Assembly: GCF_001792815.1 (NCBI RefSeq)
Contig: NZ_CP017674.1
Location: forward strand, 310,001-374,000
DNA length: 64,000 nt
Direction of reading: 5' to 3'
Origin: Microbacterium sp. BH-3-3-3
GTDB lineage: Bacteria > Actinomycetota > Actinomycetes > Actinomycetales > Microbacteriaceae
Numbering within the stretch: the first letter of the stretch is position 1; the number at the start of each line of letters is the position of its first letter. The notes under the pieces were generated by a model that made no database searches, was not told where the DNA came from, and saw nothing but the letters and a program-made list of their open reading frames with translations. The position numbers and the translations under genes were made by a program. This document shows, piece by piece, positions 1-10,510 of the stretch.

Positions 1-1
1 T

Positions 2-940
2 CTGTGGGCCCTGCTCGCGCTGACCGCGCCCGGACTGTTCCCGTCGATCCGGCAGTTCCGCGAGGACTACACGCGCGCGATCGAGCAACTTCCCGCCGAC
101 GCGCCCACCGCGCTGTCGGCCGCCGCGGCCGGCGCGCACCGCGAGAAGACGCTGGACCGTCTCCGCCGCCGCGTGCGGCCCTTCCTCCTGCGCCGCACGA
201 AAGACGTCGTGGCCTCCGATCTCCCGCCCAAGCAGGAGCAGGAGATCGCGGTCGCCCTGGGGCCCGCGCACCAGGAGCTCTACGACCGGGTGCTGCAGCG
301 TGAGCGGCAGAAGGTGCTCGGGCTGCTCGACGACCTCGACCGGCAGCGCTTCATCGTCTTCCGCTCGCTGACGCTGCTGCGCATGCTGGCGCTGGCCCCG
401 GGCCTCGTCGACGAGCACGACGCGCACCTGGGCTCGGCCAAGCTCGACGTGCTGCTGGAGCGTCTCGTCGAGGTCGCCGCCGAGGGGCATCGCGCGCTGG
501 TCTTCAGCCAGTTCACCTCGTTCCTCGACCTGGCCGCCGCGCGATTGGATGCCGCGGGCCTGGCCTACGCCCATCTCGACGGCAGCACGGCTCGCCGCGG
601 CGAGGTGATCGAGGGCTTCCGCGGGGGAGACGCCCCGGTGTTCCTCATCAGCCTCAAGGCCGGGGGTTTCGGGCTGACCCTCACCGAGGCCGAGTACGTG
701 TTCGTTCTCGACCCCTGGTGGAACCCCGCCGCGGAGTCGCAGGCCATCGACCGCGCCCACCGCATCGGCCAGACCCGGAGCGTGTTCGTCTACCGGCTCA
801 TCGCCGCGGGCACGGTCGAAGAGAAGGTGCGGGCATTGCAGCACCGCAAGGCGGCGCTGTTCGACGCCGTGATCGACGACGACGACGCCTTCGCGGCCTC
901 GCTCGACGCCGACGACATCCGGGGGCTGCTGGGGCCCTGA
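2..940 (+). CDS. SNF2/DEAD-like helicase, C-terminal part (5' truncated by window edge)
   Basis: The frame is open from the first bases of the window, so the gene begins upstream. The visible 312 residues are the second RecA-like half of a SNF2-family ATPase. They hold the LLRRTK segment that follows the SNF2 N-terminal lobe, a motif IV region (ALVFSQFTSFL), motif V (SLKAGGFGLTL followed by DPWWNP) and motif VI (QAIDRAHRIGQ). Family knowledge: bacterial SNF2 proteins are ATP-driven duplex-DNA or nucleoprotein translocases; the exact substrate here is unknown. The acidic tail (IDDDDAF) is usual for actinobacterial members. The family is clear, the specific role is not. Confidence 0.9.
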   Translation: MWALLALTAPGLFPSIRQFREDYTRAIEQLPADAPTALSAAAAGAHREKTLDRLRRRVRPFLLRRTKDVVASDLPPKQEQEIAVALGPAHQELYDRVLQRERQKVLGLLDDLDRQRFIVFRSLTLLRMLALAPGLVDEHDAHLGSAKLDVLLERLVEVAAEGHRALVFSQFTSFLDLAAARLDAAGLAYAHLDGSTARRGEVIEGFRGGDAPVFLISLKAGGFGLTLTEAEYVFVLDPWWNPAAESQAIDRAHRIGQTRSVFVYRLIAAGTVEEKVRALQHRKAALFDAVIDDDDAFAASLDADDIRGLLGP

Positions 941-1060
941 CGCGGGGCGCAGCGCGGGCACCCCGGCATCCGTTCTCGCGAGCGACCCGCCGTGGCTCCC
1001 CGAACCCGTTCAGCCACCCCCGCGTAGACTCGTCAGGTTCGCCAACGACACAGGAGCGAC

Positions 1061-2623
1061 ATGAGAATCACCGGCCTCGGCCACGCGGGCATGTTCATCG
1101 AGACCGCGGGTGGCAGCATCCTCTGCGACCCGGTCATCGGTCCGAGCTTCTTCGGCTCGTGGTTCCCGTTCCCCGACAACCGCCAGCTCGACTGGGAGCG
1201 GTACGGCGCGGCGGACTTCCTCTACATCTCGCACCGCCACCGCGATCACTTCGACCCGGCGGTGCTCGAGCGGTACGTGTCGAAGGACATCCGCGTGCTG
1301 CTGCCGGAGTACCCCACCGACGACCTCGAGCGCGACCTGGTGGCCCTCGGGTACACGAACCTGGTGCGCACCGAAGCGGGCGTCCCCCTGCAGTACGGGG
1401 ATCTGAAGCTCATGATCACGCCGCTGCGCGCCCCCTCCGACGGCCCCATCGGCGACTCGTCGCTGTCGGTCGACGACGGAACCGCGTCGATCCTCAACCA
1501 GAACGACTCGCATCCCCTCGACCTCGAGAAGCTCATGGACTTCGGCAAGCCCGACGCCTACTTCACGCAGGTGTCGGGCGCCATCTGGTGGCCCATGGTC
1601 TACGACCTGCCGCTCGATGCGAAAGAGAACTTCGCGCAGCTCAAGCGCGACGCGCAGAACAAGCGCGCGATGTACTACATCGAGAAGGTGGATGCCGAGC
1701 ACGTCTTCCCCATGGCGGGACCGCCGATGTTCCTGCGCGAAGAGCTCTTCCGCTACAACGGCACCGGCCTCGAGAACGACTCGATCTTCACGGATCAGCG
1801 GGAGTTCCTCGCGCACATGAAGCAGCAGCGCCCCGATCAGAAGGGCTACCTGTTCCTCCCCGGCGCCGAGGTCGAGGTGCGGGGGTCCGACGTCACCGTG
1901 ACGCAGACGCTCTACACCGACGCCGAGATCGACCGGGTCTTCGGCGACAAGTGGAACTACCTCGCCGAGCAGCGCGACGCGCGCCAGAGCGAGGTCGCCG
2001 CGGAGGTGGCGTCGCGCGCCGAGATCCTGCCGCCCGCCGAGATGCTGGCCGCGATCAAGGAGTGGTGGGAGCCGCTGCTGCGCCGCGCGCGCACGATCCG
2101 CAACGGCGTCGGGGGAGCGGTGCGCTTCCGCATCGGCGAGCTCGACATGGTCGTGGACTTCCCCAAGGCGAAGGTGCGCGAGTACGCCGGCGAGGACTGC
2201 ATCTACTGGTACACGATCCCCGCCGACCTGGTGTCGACGAACATCCGCGACCACGAGATCGACTGGTCGAACTCGATCTTCCTGTCGATGCAGTTCGAGG
2301 TCGGTCGCTCGGGCAAGTTCAACGAGTTCCTCACCACGTTCCTCAAGTGCCTGTCGCGCGACCGCATCGAATACGTCGAGAACTGGTACGCCGAGCAGTC
2401 GGATCAGACCGAGGATGCCGAGATCGACGGCTGGACCGTGCAGCGTCGGTGCCCGCACCTGCGCGCCGACCTGACCAAGACCGGCAAGATCGAGGACGGC
2501 GTGCTGACCTGTTCGCTGCACGACTGGAAGTGGGACCTGGCGACGGGCCGCTGCCTGACGACGACGGGTCACCCGATCCGCTCGACGCGCGCCGCCGAGA
2601 CGGCCGAGGTCGCCGCGGGCTGA
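1061..2623 (+). CDS. Metallo-beta-lactamase-fold protein with C-terminal Rieske [2Fe-2S] domain
   Basis: A 520-residue two-domain protein. Residues 1 to about 250 form an MBL-fold hydrolase with the metal motif HRHRDH at 58-63. Residues about 455-500 form a Rieske domain: C464-P-H466 and C484-S-L-H487 are the CxH...CxxH ligands of a [2Fe-2S] cluster. The set of domains recalls CMP-N-acetylneuraminate hydroxylase (CMAH), but there the Rieske domain is N-terminal. A sugar or amide monooxygenase/hydrolase role is only inference. The start is supported by AGGAG at 1052-1056, and a TAGACT -10 box lies at 1025-1030. The gene stands alone between the helicase and the pyr operon. Confidence 0.85.
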   Translation: MRITGLGHAGMFIETAGGSILCDPVIGPSFFGSWFPFPDNRQLDWERYGAADFLYISHRHRDHFDPAVLERYVSKDIRVLLPEYPTDDLERDLVALGYTNLVRTEAGVPLQYGDLKLMITPLRAPSDGPIGDSSLSVDDGTASILNQNDSHPLDLEKLMDFGKPDAYFTQVSGAIWWPMVYDLPLDAKENFAQLKRDAQNKRAMYYIEKVDAEHVFPMAGPPMFLREELFRYNGTGLENDSIFTDQREFLAHMKQQRPDQKGYLFLPGAEVEVRGSDVTVTQTLYTDAEIDRVFGDKWNYLAEQRDARQSEVAAEVASRAEILPPAEMLAAIKEWWEPLLRRARTIRNGVGGAVRFRIGELDMVVDFPKAKVREYAGEDCIYWYTIPADLVSTNIRDHEIDWSNSIFLSMQFEVGRSGKFNEFLTTFLKCLSRDRIEYVENWYAEQSDQTEDAEIDGWTVQRRCPHLRADLTKTGKIEDGVLTCSLHDWKWDLATGRCLTTTGHPIRSTRAAETAEVAAG

Positions 2624-2685
2624 GCCCGCGGCCGCGGGCGCCACGGCGCCACCGTCCCGGACCTGCCGTCACGGCATCCACCCGC

Positions 2686-2691
2686 TAGACT
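2686..2691 (+). promoter_or_regulatory. Putative -10 box (TAGACT) of the pyr operon
   Basis: TAGACT fits the TANNNT pattern of other -10 boxes in this window. It lies 20 nt before the PyrR-binding hairpin, so the transcript would carry the hairpin in a leader of about 55 nt. No convincing -35 box is seen. Confidence 0.45.
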
Positions 2692-2710
2692 CGACCACGA
2701 ACCACAGCAA

Positions 2711-2741
2711 CCTTTAACCCCGTCCCGTGAGGCGGAGAAGG
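2711..2741 (+). promoter_or_regulatory. PyrR-binding RNA hairpin in the pyr leader (translational control)
   Basis: The stem CCTT (2711-2714) pairs with AAGG (2738-2741). The upper stem and loop contain GTCCCGTGAGGC (2722-2733), which fits the known PyrR binding-loop consensus GUCCNGNGAGGC with a CNGNGA hexaloop (here CCGTGA). The 3' arm runs into the ribosome-binding site of pyrR (GGGAG, 2740-2744; start codon 2751). PyrR bound to uridine nucleotides would therefore stabilise a structure that hides the Shine-Dalgarno, as known for mycobacterial pyr operons. No separate terminator hairpin is seen, so translational repression is more likely than attenuation. Confidence 0.75.
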
Positions 2742-2750
2742 GAGCGACGG

Positions 2751-3281
2751 ATGAGTACGCGCACCGTTATGCACGATGCCGACATCGCCCGCGCTTTGAC
2801 GCGCATCTCGCACGAGATCCTGGAGTCCAACAAGGGACCGGAGGGACTCGTCCTCCTCGGCATCCCGACCCGCGGCGTCACGCTCGCGAACCGCATCGGG
2901 CCGCTCGTCAGCGAATTCGGGGGAGCGCCGGTCCCGGTCGGCTCGCTCGACGTGACGATGTACCGCGACGATCTGCACCGCAACCCCACCCGGGCGCCGC
3001 GCAAGACCGAGATCCCCGCCGGCGGCATCGACGGCCGGGTCGTCGTGCTCATCGACGACGTGCTGTTCTCGGGCCGCAGCATCCGCGCCGCGCTCGACGC
3101 GCTGCAGGACATCGGCCGCCCCGCGGCCGTGCGCCTCGCGACCCTGATCGACCGGGGGCACCGCGAGCTGCCGATCCGCCCCGACTTCGTGGGCAAGAAC
3201 CTCCCCAGCGCCCGCGACGAACGCGTCAACGTGCGCCTCGCCGAGATCGACGGCATCGAAGAGGTGACGATCGGATCATGA
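2751..3281 (+). CDS. pyrR: PyrR, pyr operon regulator / uracil phosphoribosyltransferase
   Basis: A 176-residue PRTase-fold protein. The PRPP loop [13 protein letters not shown], the early GIPTRG motif and the YRDDL segment are typical of bifunctional PyrR, which binds pyr mRNA in response to UMP and also makes UMP from uracil and PRPP. ATG 2751 is chosen because GGGAG ends 6 nt upstream and the protein then starts at the usual family position; an in-frame GTG at 2727 lies inside the PyrR hairpin and would add an Arg-rich tail. It is the first gene of the pyr operon and overlaps pyrB by ATGA. Confidence 0.92.
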   Translation: MSTRTVMHDADIARALTRISHEILESNKGPEGLVLLGIPTRGVTLANRIGPLVSEFGGAPVPVGSLDVTMYRDDLHRNPTRAPRKTEIPAGGIDGRVVVLIDDVLFSGRSIRAALDALQDIGRPAAVRLATLIDRGHRELPIRPDFVGKNLPSARDERVNVRLAEIDGIEEVTIGS

Positions 3282-4245
3282 GGCACCTCCTCGACACCCA
3301 GCACCTCTCGCGCACCGCGGCCCTGTCGATCCTCGACGTCGCCGAGGACATGGCCGACACCCAGCGCCGCGAGAACAAGAAGCTCCCCACGCTGCGGGGC
3401 AAGACCGTGGTCAACCTCTTCTTCGAGGACTCCACGCGCACCCGCATCTCGTTCGAGGCGGCGGCGAAGCGCCTGAGCGCAGACGTCATCAACTTCTCGG
3501 CGAAGGGCTCCAGCGTCAGCAAGGGCGAGTCCCTGCAGGACACCGCCCAGACGCTCCAGGCGATGGGGGCGGATGCCGTGGTGATCCGCCACGGCGCGTC
3601 CGGCGCCCCGCGGACGCTTGCGACCAGCGGATGGATCACCGCCGGGGTCGTGAACGCCGGCGACGGTACGCACGAGCACCCCACCCAGGCGCTGCTCGAC
3701 GCGTTCACGATCCGCAAGCGTCTGTTCGGCGACGACAGCCGCGGGCGCGACCTGGCCGGCATCCGGGTCACGATCGTCGGCGACGTGCTGCACTCGCGCG
3801 TGGCGCGGTCGAACGTCTGGCTGCTGCACACCCTCGGCGCGCACGTGACCCTCGTCGCACCCCCCACGCTCGTTCCCCAGGACGTGCGCGGCTGGCCGGT
3901 CGAGATCGACTACGACCTCGACCACGCCATCGCGCAAGAGCCCGACGCGCTCATGATGCTCCGCATCCAGCTGGAACGCATGAACGCCGCGTATTTCCCG
4001 ACTGAACGGGAGTATTCACGACGCTACGGTCTCGACGCGCGGCGTTTGGAGGCCCTGCCGGGCGGTAGCATCGTTCTGCACCCCGGCCCCATGAACCGGG
4101 GTCTGGAGATCTCCGCCGAAGCCGCCGATTCCCCCGCTCGACGGTGCTCGAGCAGGTCACGAACGGCGTCTCCGTGCGAATGGCCGTGCTGTACCTGCTG
4201 CTGGCGGGCGAGCGGCCCGACACCGAGAAAGAGGACCTTCGATGA
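3278..4245 (+). pseudogene. pyrB: pyrB, aspartate carbamoyltransferase, with an apparent 1-nt deletion near codon 286
   Basis: Catalytic subunit that makes N-carbamoyl-aspartate from carbamoyl phosphate and aspartate. Residues 1-285 are a normal PyrB: carbamoyl-phosphate loop STRTRISFE, the HPTQALLD motif and LHPGPMNRG. After the C5 run at 4131-4135 the frame is lost. If one more C is read, the protein continues normally ([18 protein letters not shown], then a leucine-rich helix) and ends at TGA 4243-4245, overlapping pyrC by ATGA, for a total of 322 residues. The homopolymer points to an indel or a sequencing error; a true frameshift would remove the C-terminal helices and probably activity. 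No good slippery heptamer is present. Confidence 0.85.
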
Positions 4246-5564
4246 GCCACGCCCCCTCCCAGACGCTTCTGGTCCGCGGCGCGCGCGTCGAGGGACGGGA
4301 TGCCACCGACCTCCTGGTGCGCGACGGGGTCATCGTCGAGACCGGCTCGGGTCTGTCGCACGCGGGTGCCACCGTCGTCGACGCCGACGGACTGATCGCC
4401 CTCCCCGGCCTGGTCGACCTGCACGTGCACCTGCGCGAGCCCGGGTTCGAGGCATCCGAGACCGTCCTCACCGGATCGCGAGCCGCCGCGGCCGGCGGAT
4501 TCACCACCGTCTTCGCCATGCCCAATACTTCGCCCACCGCCGACACCGCCGGAGTCGTCGAGCAGGAGCTCGCGCTGGGCGAGGCGGCCGGGTACGTGCA
4601 CGTGCAGCCCATCGGTGCGGTCACGGTCGGCCAGAAGGGCGAGCGGCTCGCCGAGCTCGGCGCGATGGCGGACTCCCGCGCGCGCGTCCGGGTCTTCAGC
4701 GACGACGGCTTCTGCGTGTTCGACCCGCTCATCATGCGCCGAGCGCTCGAGTACGTGAAGGCGTTCGACGGCGTCGTCGCCCAGCACGCGCAAGACCCGC
4801 GGCTCACCGAGGGCGCGCAGATGAACGAGGGCGCCGTCTCGGCCGAACTGGGCCTGACCGGCTGGCCGGCCGTCGCCGAAGAATCGATCATCGCCCGCGA
4901 CGTGCTGCTGGCCGAACATGTGGGCTCGCGCCTGCACGTCTGCCACCTCAGCACCGCGGGGTCGGTCGACATCATCCGCTGGGCCAAGAAGCGCGGCGTG
5001 AACGTGACCGCCGAGGTCACCCCGCACCACCTGCTGCTGACCGACGAACTCGTGCGCGACTACGACGCGCGGTTCAAGGTCAACCCGCCGCTGCGCCGCG
5101 AAGAAGACGTCCTGGCCGTGCGCGAGGGCCTGGCCGACGGCACGATCGACATCGTCGCCACCGACCACGCCCCGCACCCCGCCGAGGCGAAGGCCTGCGA
5201 GTGGGCCGCCGCGGCGAACGGCATGGTCGGCCTCGAGAGCGCGCTGCGCGTCGTGCAGCTGGCCATGGTCGACACGGGCCTGCTCGACTGGGCCGACGTC
5301 GCCCGGGTCATGTCGGCCGCCCCCGCGCGCATCGGCCGTCTCGACGGGCACGGCACCCCGCTGACCGCGGGACAGGCCGCGTCGTTCACGCTGTACGACC
5401 CGCGCCCCTCGCGCCCCTTCGGGGTGGGCGACCTGCGCGGCCGCAGCAAGAACTCGCCGTACCTCGGCCGCGAGCTGCCGGGCGAGGTGCGCTGGACCGT
5501 GCGTCGTGGCATCCCCACGGTCGTCGACGGCGCCCTGCTCGACGCCCCCGGGGTGCTCGCGTGA
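4242..5564 (+). CDS. pyrC: Dihydroorotase (class I)
   Basis: A 440-residue amidohydrolase that cyclises N-carbamoyl-aspartate to dihydroorotate, step three of UMP synthesis. It has the metal motif [10 protein letters not shown], the substrate segment [25 protein letters not shown] and the catalytic aspartate region [10 protein letters not shown]. It starts with ATG inside the pyrB stop (ATGA at 4242-4245) and ends with GTGA shared with the next gene, so the operon is translationally coupled. Length and motifs are complete. Confidence 0.95.
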   Translation: MSHAPSQTLLVRGARVEGRDATDLLVRDGVIVETGSGLSHAGATVVDADGLIALPGLVDLHVHLREPGFEASETVLTGSRAAAAGGFTTVFAMPNTSPTADTAGVVEQELALGEAAGYVHVQPIGAVTVGQKGERLAELGAMADSRARVRVFSDDGFCVFDPLIMRRALEYVKAFDGVVAQHAQDPRLTEGAQMNEGAVSAELGLTGWPAVAEESIIARDVLLAEHVGSRLHVCHLSTAGSVDIIRWAKKRGVNVTAEVTPHHLLLTDELVRDYDARFKVNPPLRREEDVLAVREGLADGTIDIVATDHAPHPAEAKACEWAAAANGMVGLESALRVVQLAMVDTGLLDWADVARVMSAAPARIGRLDGHGTPLTAGQAASFTLYDPRPSRPFGVGDLRGRSKNSPYLGRELPGEVRWTVRRGIPTVVDGALLDAPGVLA

Positions 5565-6064
5565 GCCGCGAAGGAGCCCTGCTGGTCATGGCCGGCGTCG
5601 CCGTCGTGCTGCTGGCGCTGCTGGCCTGGGCCTGGGTGCGACGAACGCGGCGCGATGCGCGCTACACGGTCCCGGTGGGGGAGCTGCCCGAGAACGCCGT
5701 CGAAACGGCGATGTTCCCGGGGCTCTACGTCGCCACGACCCGTCACGACGAGCCGCTCGAGCGCCTCGCCATCAAGGGTCTCGGTTTCCGCTCCCGCGTC
5801 GACATCACGGTCACGACCCTCGGTGTCGCCCTCGACCTGCCCGGCCAGCCCCGCATCGCGCTCACCCGCGACCGCCTGGTGGATGCCGCTCAGGCCACCG
5901 TCGCCATCGACCGCGTGGTCGAGCGCGACGGCCTGACGCGCATCAGCTGGCGCATCGACGACAACACCGTCGTCGACACCTACCTCCGACCCCAGGATGC
6001 CTCGGCGAAAGCTCTCGCCGACGCCATCCGTCCCCTCATCCTCACGACAGGAAGCGACGCATGA
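5561..6064 (+). CDS. Membrane-anchored protein of the actinobacterial pyr operon, PH-like domain
   Basis: A 167-residue protein from GTG 5561 (overlaps the pyrC stop as GTGA) to TGA 6062-6064 (overlaps carA as ATGA). One N-terminal membrane segment (about residues 8-24) is followed by RRTRRD, which predicts a cytoplasmic C-terminal domain rich in beta strands ([14 protein letters not shown]...[12 protein letters not shown]). A protein of this design sits between pyrC and carA in many actinobacteria (for example Rv1382 of M. tuberculosis), but its function is unknown. The tight overlaps suggest matched expression with the pyrimidine enzymes. Confidence 0.8.
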   Translation: MSREGALLVMAGVAVVLLALLAWAWVRRTRRDARYTVPVGELPENAVETAMFPGLYVATTRHDEPLERLAIKGLGFRSRVDITVTTLGVALDLPGQPRIALTRDRLVDAAQATVAIDRVVERDGLTRISWRIDDNTVVDTYLRPQDASAKALADAIRPLILTTGSDA

Positions 6065-7230
6065 CCGCCGTGACCCTTTCCTCACTCATCTCGCGAGACC
6101 CCGCCGTCCTGGTCCTCGAAGACGGCACCCGCTACACCGGCCGCGCGTACGGCCAGCGCGGCGAGACCCTCGGCGAGGTCGTCTTCGCCACCGGCATGAC
6201 CGGCTACCAGGAGACGATCACCGACCCCTCGTACGCGGGCCAGATCGTGCTGCAGACCGCCCCGCACATCGGCAACACCGGGGTGAACGACGAGGACCCC
6301 GAATCGCGCCGCATCTGGGTCGCCGGCTACGTCGTGCGCGACCCCTCGCGCATGGTGTCGAACTGGCGCGCCGACCGCTCGCTCGACGACGCGCTCGTCG
6401 AAGACGGCATCGTCGGCATCTCGGGTATCGACACCCGCGCCGTCACCCGTCGCATCCGCTCCTCGGGCAGCATGCGCGGCGGCGTCTTCTCGGGCGAGCT
6501 CGCGAACCTCGATGCCGACGAGCAGCTGCGCCGCGTCCGCGAGGCTCCCGGCATGGCCGGGCGCAACCTGAGCGCCGAGGTGTCCGTCACCGAGGTCGAG
6601 GTGACCGCCGCCACCGCGGAGCGCATCGGCAACCTCGCCGTGCTCGACCTGGGCGTGAAGACCTCGACGATCGACAACCTCGCCGCCCGCGGCTTCGACG
6701 TGCACGTCTTCCCGCAGTCCGCGACGATCGACGAGATCCGCGCCATCGAGCCGGTCGCCGCGTTCTACTCCAACGGCCCCGGCGACCCCGCGGCCTCCGA
6801 CCAGCACGTCGAGCTGCTGCGCGCCGTCCTCGGCGACGGACTGCCGTTCTTCGGCATCTGCTTCGGCAACCAGCTGCTGGGGCGCGCCCTGGGCTTCGGC
6901 ACCTACAAGCTGCCCTTCGGCCACCGCGGCATCAACCAGCCCGTGCTCGACAAGACCACCGGGCGCGTCGAGATCACCTCGCAGAACCACGGCTTCGCGG
7001 TCGACGCTCCGCTGGACGCCGTGGTCGACAGCCCCGCCGGCTTCGGCCGCGTCGAGGTGAGCCACATCGGTCTCAACGACAACGTGGTCGAGGGCCTCCG
7101 CGCCCTCGACATCCCCGCGTTCAGCGTGCAGTACCACCCCGAGGCCGCCGCCGGCCCGCACGACGCCAACTACCTGTTCGACCGCTTCCGCGACATGGTT
7201 ATCGCCACCCAGGAGAAGAAGAATGCCTAA
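6061..7230 (+). CDS. carA: Carbamoyl-phosphate synthase small (glutaminase) subunit
   Basis: A 389-residue protein that hydrolyses glutamine and passes ammonia to CarB. The N-terminal half is the CarA-specific domain ([15 protein letters not shown]); the C-terminal half is a class I glutamine amidotransferase with the nucleophile in [12 protein letters not shown] and the His-Glu pair in QYHPEAA. The actinobacterial GICFGNQ replaces the more common GICLGHQ. ATG 6061 overlaps the preceding stop, and the end overlaps carB by 8 nt. Confidence 0.95.
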   Translation: MTAVTLSSLISRDPAVLVLEDGTRYTGRAYGQRGETLGEVVFATGMTGYQETITDPSYAGQIVLQTAPHIGNTGVNDEDPESRRIWVAGYVVRDPSRMVSNWRADRSLDDALVEDGIVGISGIDTRAVTRRIRSSGSMRGGVFSGELANLDADEQLRRVREAPGMAGRNLSAEVSVTEVEVTAATAERIGNLAVLDLGVKTSTIDNLAARGFDVHVFPQSATIDEIRAIEPVAAFYSNGPGDPAASDQHVELLRAVLGDGLPFFGICFGNQLLGRALGFGTYKLPFGHRGINQPVLDKTTGRVEITSQNHGFAVDAPLDAVVDSPAGFGRVEVSHIGLNDNVVEGLRALDIPAFSVQYHPEAAAGPHDANYLFDRFRDMVIATQEKKNA

Positions 7231-10200
7231 GCGCGACGACATCCACTCCGTCCTCGTCATCGGCTCCGGCCCGATCGTCATCGGTCAGGCCTGCGAGTTC
7301 GACTACTCCGGCACCCAGGCGTGCCGCGTGCTCCGCGAAGAGGGGGTGCGCGTCATCCTCGTCAACTCCAACCCGGCGACGATCATGACCGACCCCGACT
7401 TCGCCGACGCGACCTACATCGAGCCGATCACCCCCGAGGTGATCGAGACGATCATCGCCAAAGAGAAGCCGGATGCCATCCTCCCCACGCTCGGTGGACA
7501 GACGGCGCTGAACGCGGCGATCGCGCTGCACAAGCTCGGCATCCTCGAGAAGTACGACGTCGAGCTCATCGGCGCCGACTTCGAGGCGATCAACAAGGGC
7601 GAGGACCGTCAGATCTTCAAGGAGCTCGTGCTCGAGGCGGGCGCCGATGTCGCGGCATCCGTCATCTGCCACTCGATGGACGAACTGATCGCCGGCGCCG
7701 AGAAGCTCGGGTACCCGCTGGTGGTCCGACCCAGCTTCACCATGGGCGGCCTCGGCTCGGGCTTCGCCTACGACGAGAACGACCTCCGCCGCATCGGCGG
7801 CGCGGGCCTGCACGACTCGCCCACCAGCGAGGTGCTGCTCGAGGAGTCGATCCTCGGGTGGAAGGAGTACGAGCTCGAGCTCATGCGCGACACCGCCGAC
7901 AACACGGTGGTCGTCTGCTCGATCGAGAACGTCGACCCGGTCGGCGTGCACACGGGGGACTCGATCACCGTGGCCCCGGCGCTGACGCTCACCGACCGCG
8001 AGTACCAGAAGCTCCGCGACATCGGCATCGACATCATCCGCGCCGTGGGCGTCGACACCGGCGGCTGCAACATCCAGTTCGCGGTCGACCCCGCGACCGG
8101 CCGCATCATCGTCATCGAGATGAACCCGCGCGTCTCGCGATCCTCGGCCCTGGCGTCCAAGGCCACGGGCTTCCCGATCGCCAAGATCGCCGCCAAGCTC
8201 GCGATCGGCTACCGCCTCGACGAGATCCCCAACGACATCACCAAGGTGACCCCGGCGAGCTTCGAGCCCACGCTCGACTACGTCGTGGTCAAGGTGCCGC
8301 GGTTCAACTTCGAGAAGTTCCCCGCCGCCGACACCACGCTCACCACGACCATGAAGTCGGTCGGCGAGGCCATGGCCATCGGCCGCAACTACACGACCGC
8401 CCTGCAGAAGGCGCTCCGCTCGCTCGAGAAGCGCGGATCCAGCTTCCACTGGGGCGAGGAGTCGCGTTCTGTCGACGAGCTGCTCGAGGTGTCGAAGAAG
8501 CCGACCGACGGCCGCATCGTCGTGCTGCAGCAGGCGCTGCGCCTGGGCGCGACCCCCCAGCAGGCGTTCGACGCGACGGCGATCGACCCGTGGTTCATCG
8601 ACCAGATCGTGCTCATCAACGAGGTCGCCGGCTTCATCGCACAGGCCGAGACCCTCGACGCCGACACCCTCCGTCTCGCGAAGGACCACGGCTTCAGCGA
8701 CGTGCAGATCGCCCAGATCCGCGGTCTCGACGAGGCCGAGGTGCGCGGCATCCGGTACTCCCTCGACGTGCGCCCGGTCTACAAGACGGTCGACACCTGC
8801 GCGGGGGAGTTCCCGGCGCTCACGCCGTACCACTACTCCAGCTACGACGTCGAGACCGAGGTCACGCCCTCGGACCGCACGAAGGTCGTCATCATCGGCT
8901 CGGGCCCGAACCGCATCGGCCAGGGCGTCGAGTTCGACTACTCGTGCGTGCACGCGTCGTTCGCGCTGTCGGATGCCGGGTACGAGACCGTCATGGTCAA
9001 CTGCAACCCCGAGACCGTCTCGACCGACTACGACACCAGCGACCGCCTGTACTTCGAGCCGCTGACGCTCGAGGACGTGCTCGAGGTGCTGCACGCCGAG
9101 GCGCAGTCGGGCACGATCCTCGGTGTCGTCTGCCAGCTGGGCGGCCAGACGCCGCTGGGCCTGGCGAAGGGCATCGAGGCCGCCGGTTACACGATCCTGG
9201 GCACCAGCCCCGAGGCGATCGACCTCGCCGAGGAGCGCGAGCTGTTCTCGCGTCTGCTCGACGAGGCGGGTCTCGTGGCCCCCCGCAGCGGCACAGCGAT
9301 CGACGTCGACGGCGCCGTGGCGATCGCCGAGGAGATCGGCTACCCCGTGCTCGTGCGCCCCAGCTTCGTGCTCGGCGGCCGCGGCATGGAGATCGTCTAC
9401 TCGACCGACGCCCTGCGCGACTACTTCGTGCGCGTCGCCGACCAGGCGATCATCGGACCCGGCCTGCCGCTGCTGGTCGACCGCTTCCTCGACGACGCGA
9501 TCGAGCTCGACGTCGACGCACTCTACGACGGCACCGACCTGTACATCGGCGGCGTCATGGAGCACCTCGAAGAAGCCGGCATCCACTCCGGTGACTCCTC
9601 GTGCACCCTTCCGCCGGTGAGCCTCGGTCGCACCGAGGTCGACCGTGTGCGCGAGGCCACCCTCGCGATCGCGAAGGGCGTCGGCGTGCGGGGGCTGCTC
9701 AACGTGCAGTTCGCGATCTCGGCCGGCGTGCTCTACGTGATCGAGGCCAACCCCCGCGCCAGCCGCACGGTGCCGTTCGTGTCGAAGGCCCTCGGTATTC
9801 CGCTCGCGAAGGCCGCCAGCCGCATCATGGTCGGTGACACCATCGCCGAGCTCATCGCCGAGGGGCTGCTGCCCGAGGGCGACGGTTCCCGCGTGCCGCT
9901 CGACGCACCCGTCGCCGTGAAAGAGGCCGTGCTGCCGTTCAAGCGGTTCCGCACCGCCGACGGTCACACCGTCGACTCGGTGCTCGGACCCGAGATGCGC
10001 TCGACCGGTGAGGTCATGGGCATCGACCGCGACTTCCCGACGGCGTTCGCGAAGTCGCAGGAGGCCGCCTACGGCGGCATGCCCACCTCGGGTACCGTGT
10101 TCATCTCGGTCGCCGACGCCGACAAGCGCGCCGTCATCCTGCCGGCCCACCGTCTGCAGGAGCTCGGCTTCGAGCTGATGGCCACCGAGGGCACGGCCGA

Positions 10201-10510
10201 GATCCTGGCCCGCAACGGCATCAAGGTGCAGGTCGTCGAGAAGTACTCCGAGACGCAGGGGTCGGGTCAGCAGAACGTCGTCGACCTCATCAACGCGGGC
10301 GAGATCGACATGATCGTCAACACGCCCAGCGGCGGCACGGCCCGCGCCGACGGGTACGAGATCCGCGCGGCGGCCGTGGCCGCCGACAAGGCACTGTTCA
10401 CCACGATGGCCGTCCTGGGTGCCGCCGTGAGCGCCCTCGGCGCCATGAAGGACGGCTTCGAGGTGCGGAGCCTGCAGGAGTACGCCATCGATCGCGCGGG
10501 GCGTCTGTGA
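7223..10510 (+). CDS. carB: Carbamoyl-phosphate synthase large subunit
   Basis: A 1095-residue protein that makes carbamoyl phosphate for pyrimidines and arginine. Two homologous ATP-grasp halves are visible: the first begins [19 protein letters not shown] and contains [12 protein letters not shown]; the second begins near residue 553 with [19 protein letters not shown] and contains [11 protein letters not shown]. The last about 140 residues form the MGS-like allosteric domain ([26 protein letters not shown]), where UMP usually binds. Length is normal. ATG 7223 lies inside the carA end, and the stop overlaps pyrF as GTGA. Confidence 0.96.
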   Translation: MPKRDDIHSVLVIGSGPIVIGQACEFDYSGTQACRVLREEGVRVILVNSNPATIMTDPDFADATYIEPITPEVIETIIAKEKPDAILPTLGGQTALNAAIALHKLGILEKYDVELIGADFEAINKGEDRQIFKELVLEAGADVAASVICHSMDELIAGAEKLGYPLVVRPSFTMGGLGSGFAYDENDLRRIGGAGLHDSPTSEVLLEESILGWKEYELELMRDTADNTVVVCSIENVDPVGVHTGDSITVAPALTLTDREYQKLRDIGIDIIRAVGVDTGGCNIQFAVDPATGRIIVIEMNPRVSRSSALASKATGFPIAKIAAKLAIGYRLDEIPNDITKVTPASFEPTLDYVVVKVPRFNFEKFPAADTTLTTTMKSVGEAMAIGRNYTTALQKALRSLEKRGSSFHWGEESRSVDELLEVSKKPTDGRIVVLQQALRLGATPQQAFDATAIDPWFIDQIVLINEVAGFIAQAETLDADTLRLAKDHGFSDVQIAQIRGLDEAEVRGIRYSLDVRPVYKTVDTCAGEFPALTPYHYSSYDVETEVTPSDRTKVVIIGSGPNRIGQGVEFDYSCVHASFALSDAGYETVMVNCNPETVSTDYDTSDRLYFEPLTLEDVLEVLHAEAQSGTILGVVCQLGGQTPLGLAKGIEAAGYTILGTSPEAIDLAEERELFSRLLDEAGLVAPRSGTAIDVDGAVAIAEEIGYPVLVRPSFVLGGRGMEIVYSTDALRDYFVRVADQAIIGPGLPLLVDRFLDDAIELDVDALYDGTDLYIGGVMEHLEEAGIHSGDSSCTLPPVSLGRTEVDRVREATLAIAKGVGVRGLLNVQFAISAGVLYVIEANPRASRTVPFVSKALGIPLAKAASRIMVGDTIAELIAEGLLPEGDGSRVPLDAPVAVKEAVLPFKRFRTADGHTVDSVLGPEMRSTGEVMGIDRDFPTAFAKSQEAAYGGMPTSGTVFISVADADKRAVILPAHRLQELGFELMATEGTAEILARNGIKVQVVEKYSETQGSGQQNVVDLINAGEIDMIVNTPSGGTARADGYEIRAAAVAADKALFTTMAVLGAAVSALGAMKDGFEVRSLQEYAIDRAGRL

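Noticed and set aside
4120..4140. Programmed ribosomal frameshift in pyrB
   Set aside because: The C5 context does not form a proper X-XXY-YYZ slippery site, and no downstream stimulatory pseudoknot or internal Shine-Dalgarno is apparent.
3278..6064. A 928-codon open frame joining pyrB to the membrane protein before carA
   Set aside because: It arises only because the pyrB frameshift falls into a stop-free frame through pyrC. The middle encodes Arg-rich nonsense, while pyrC in its own frame is intact.
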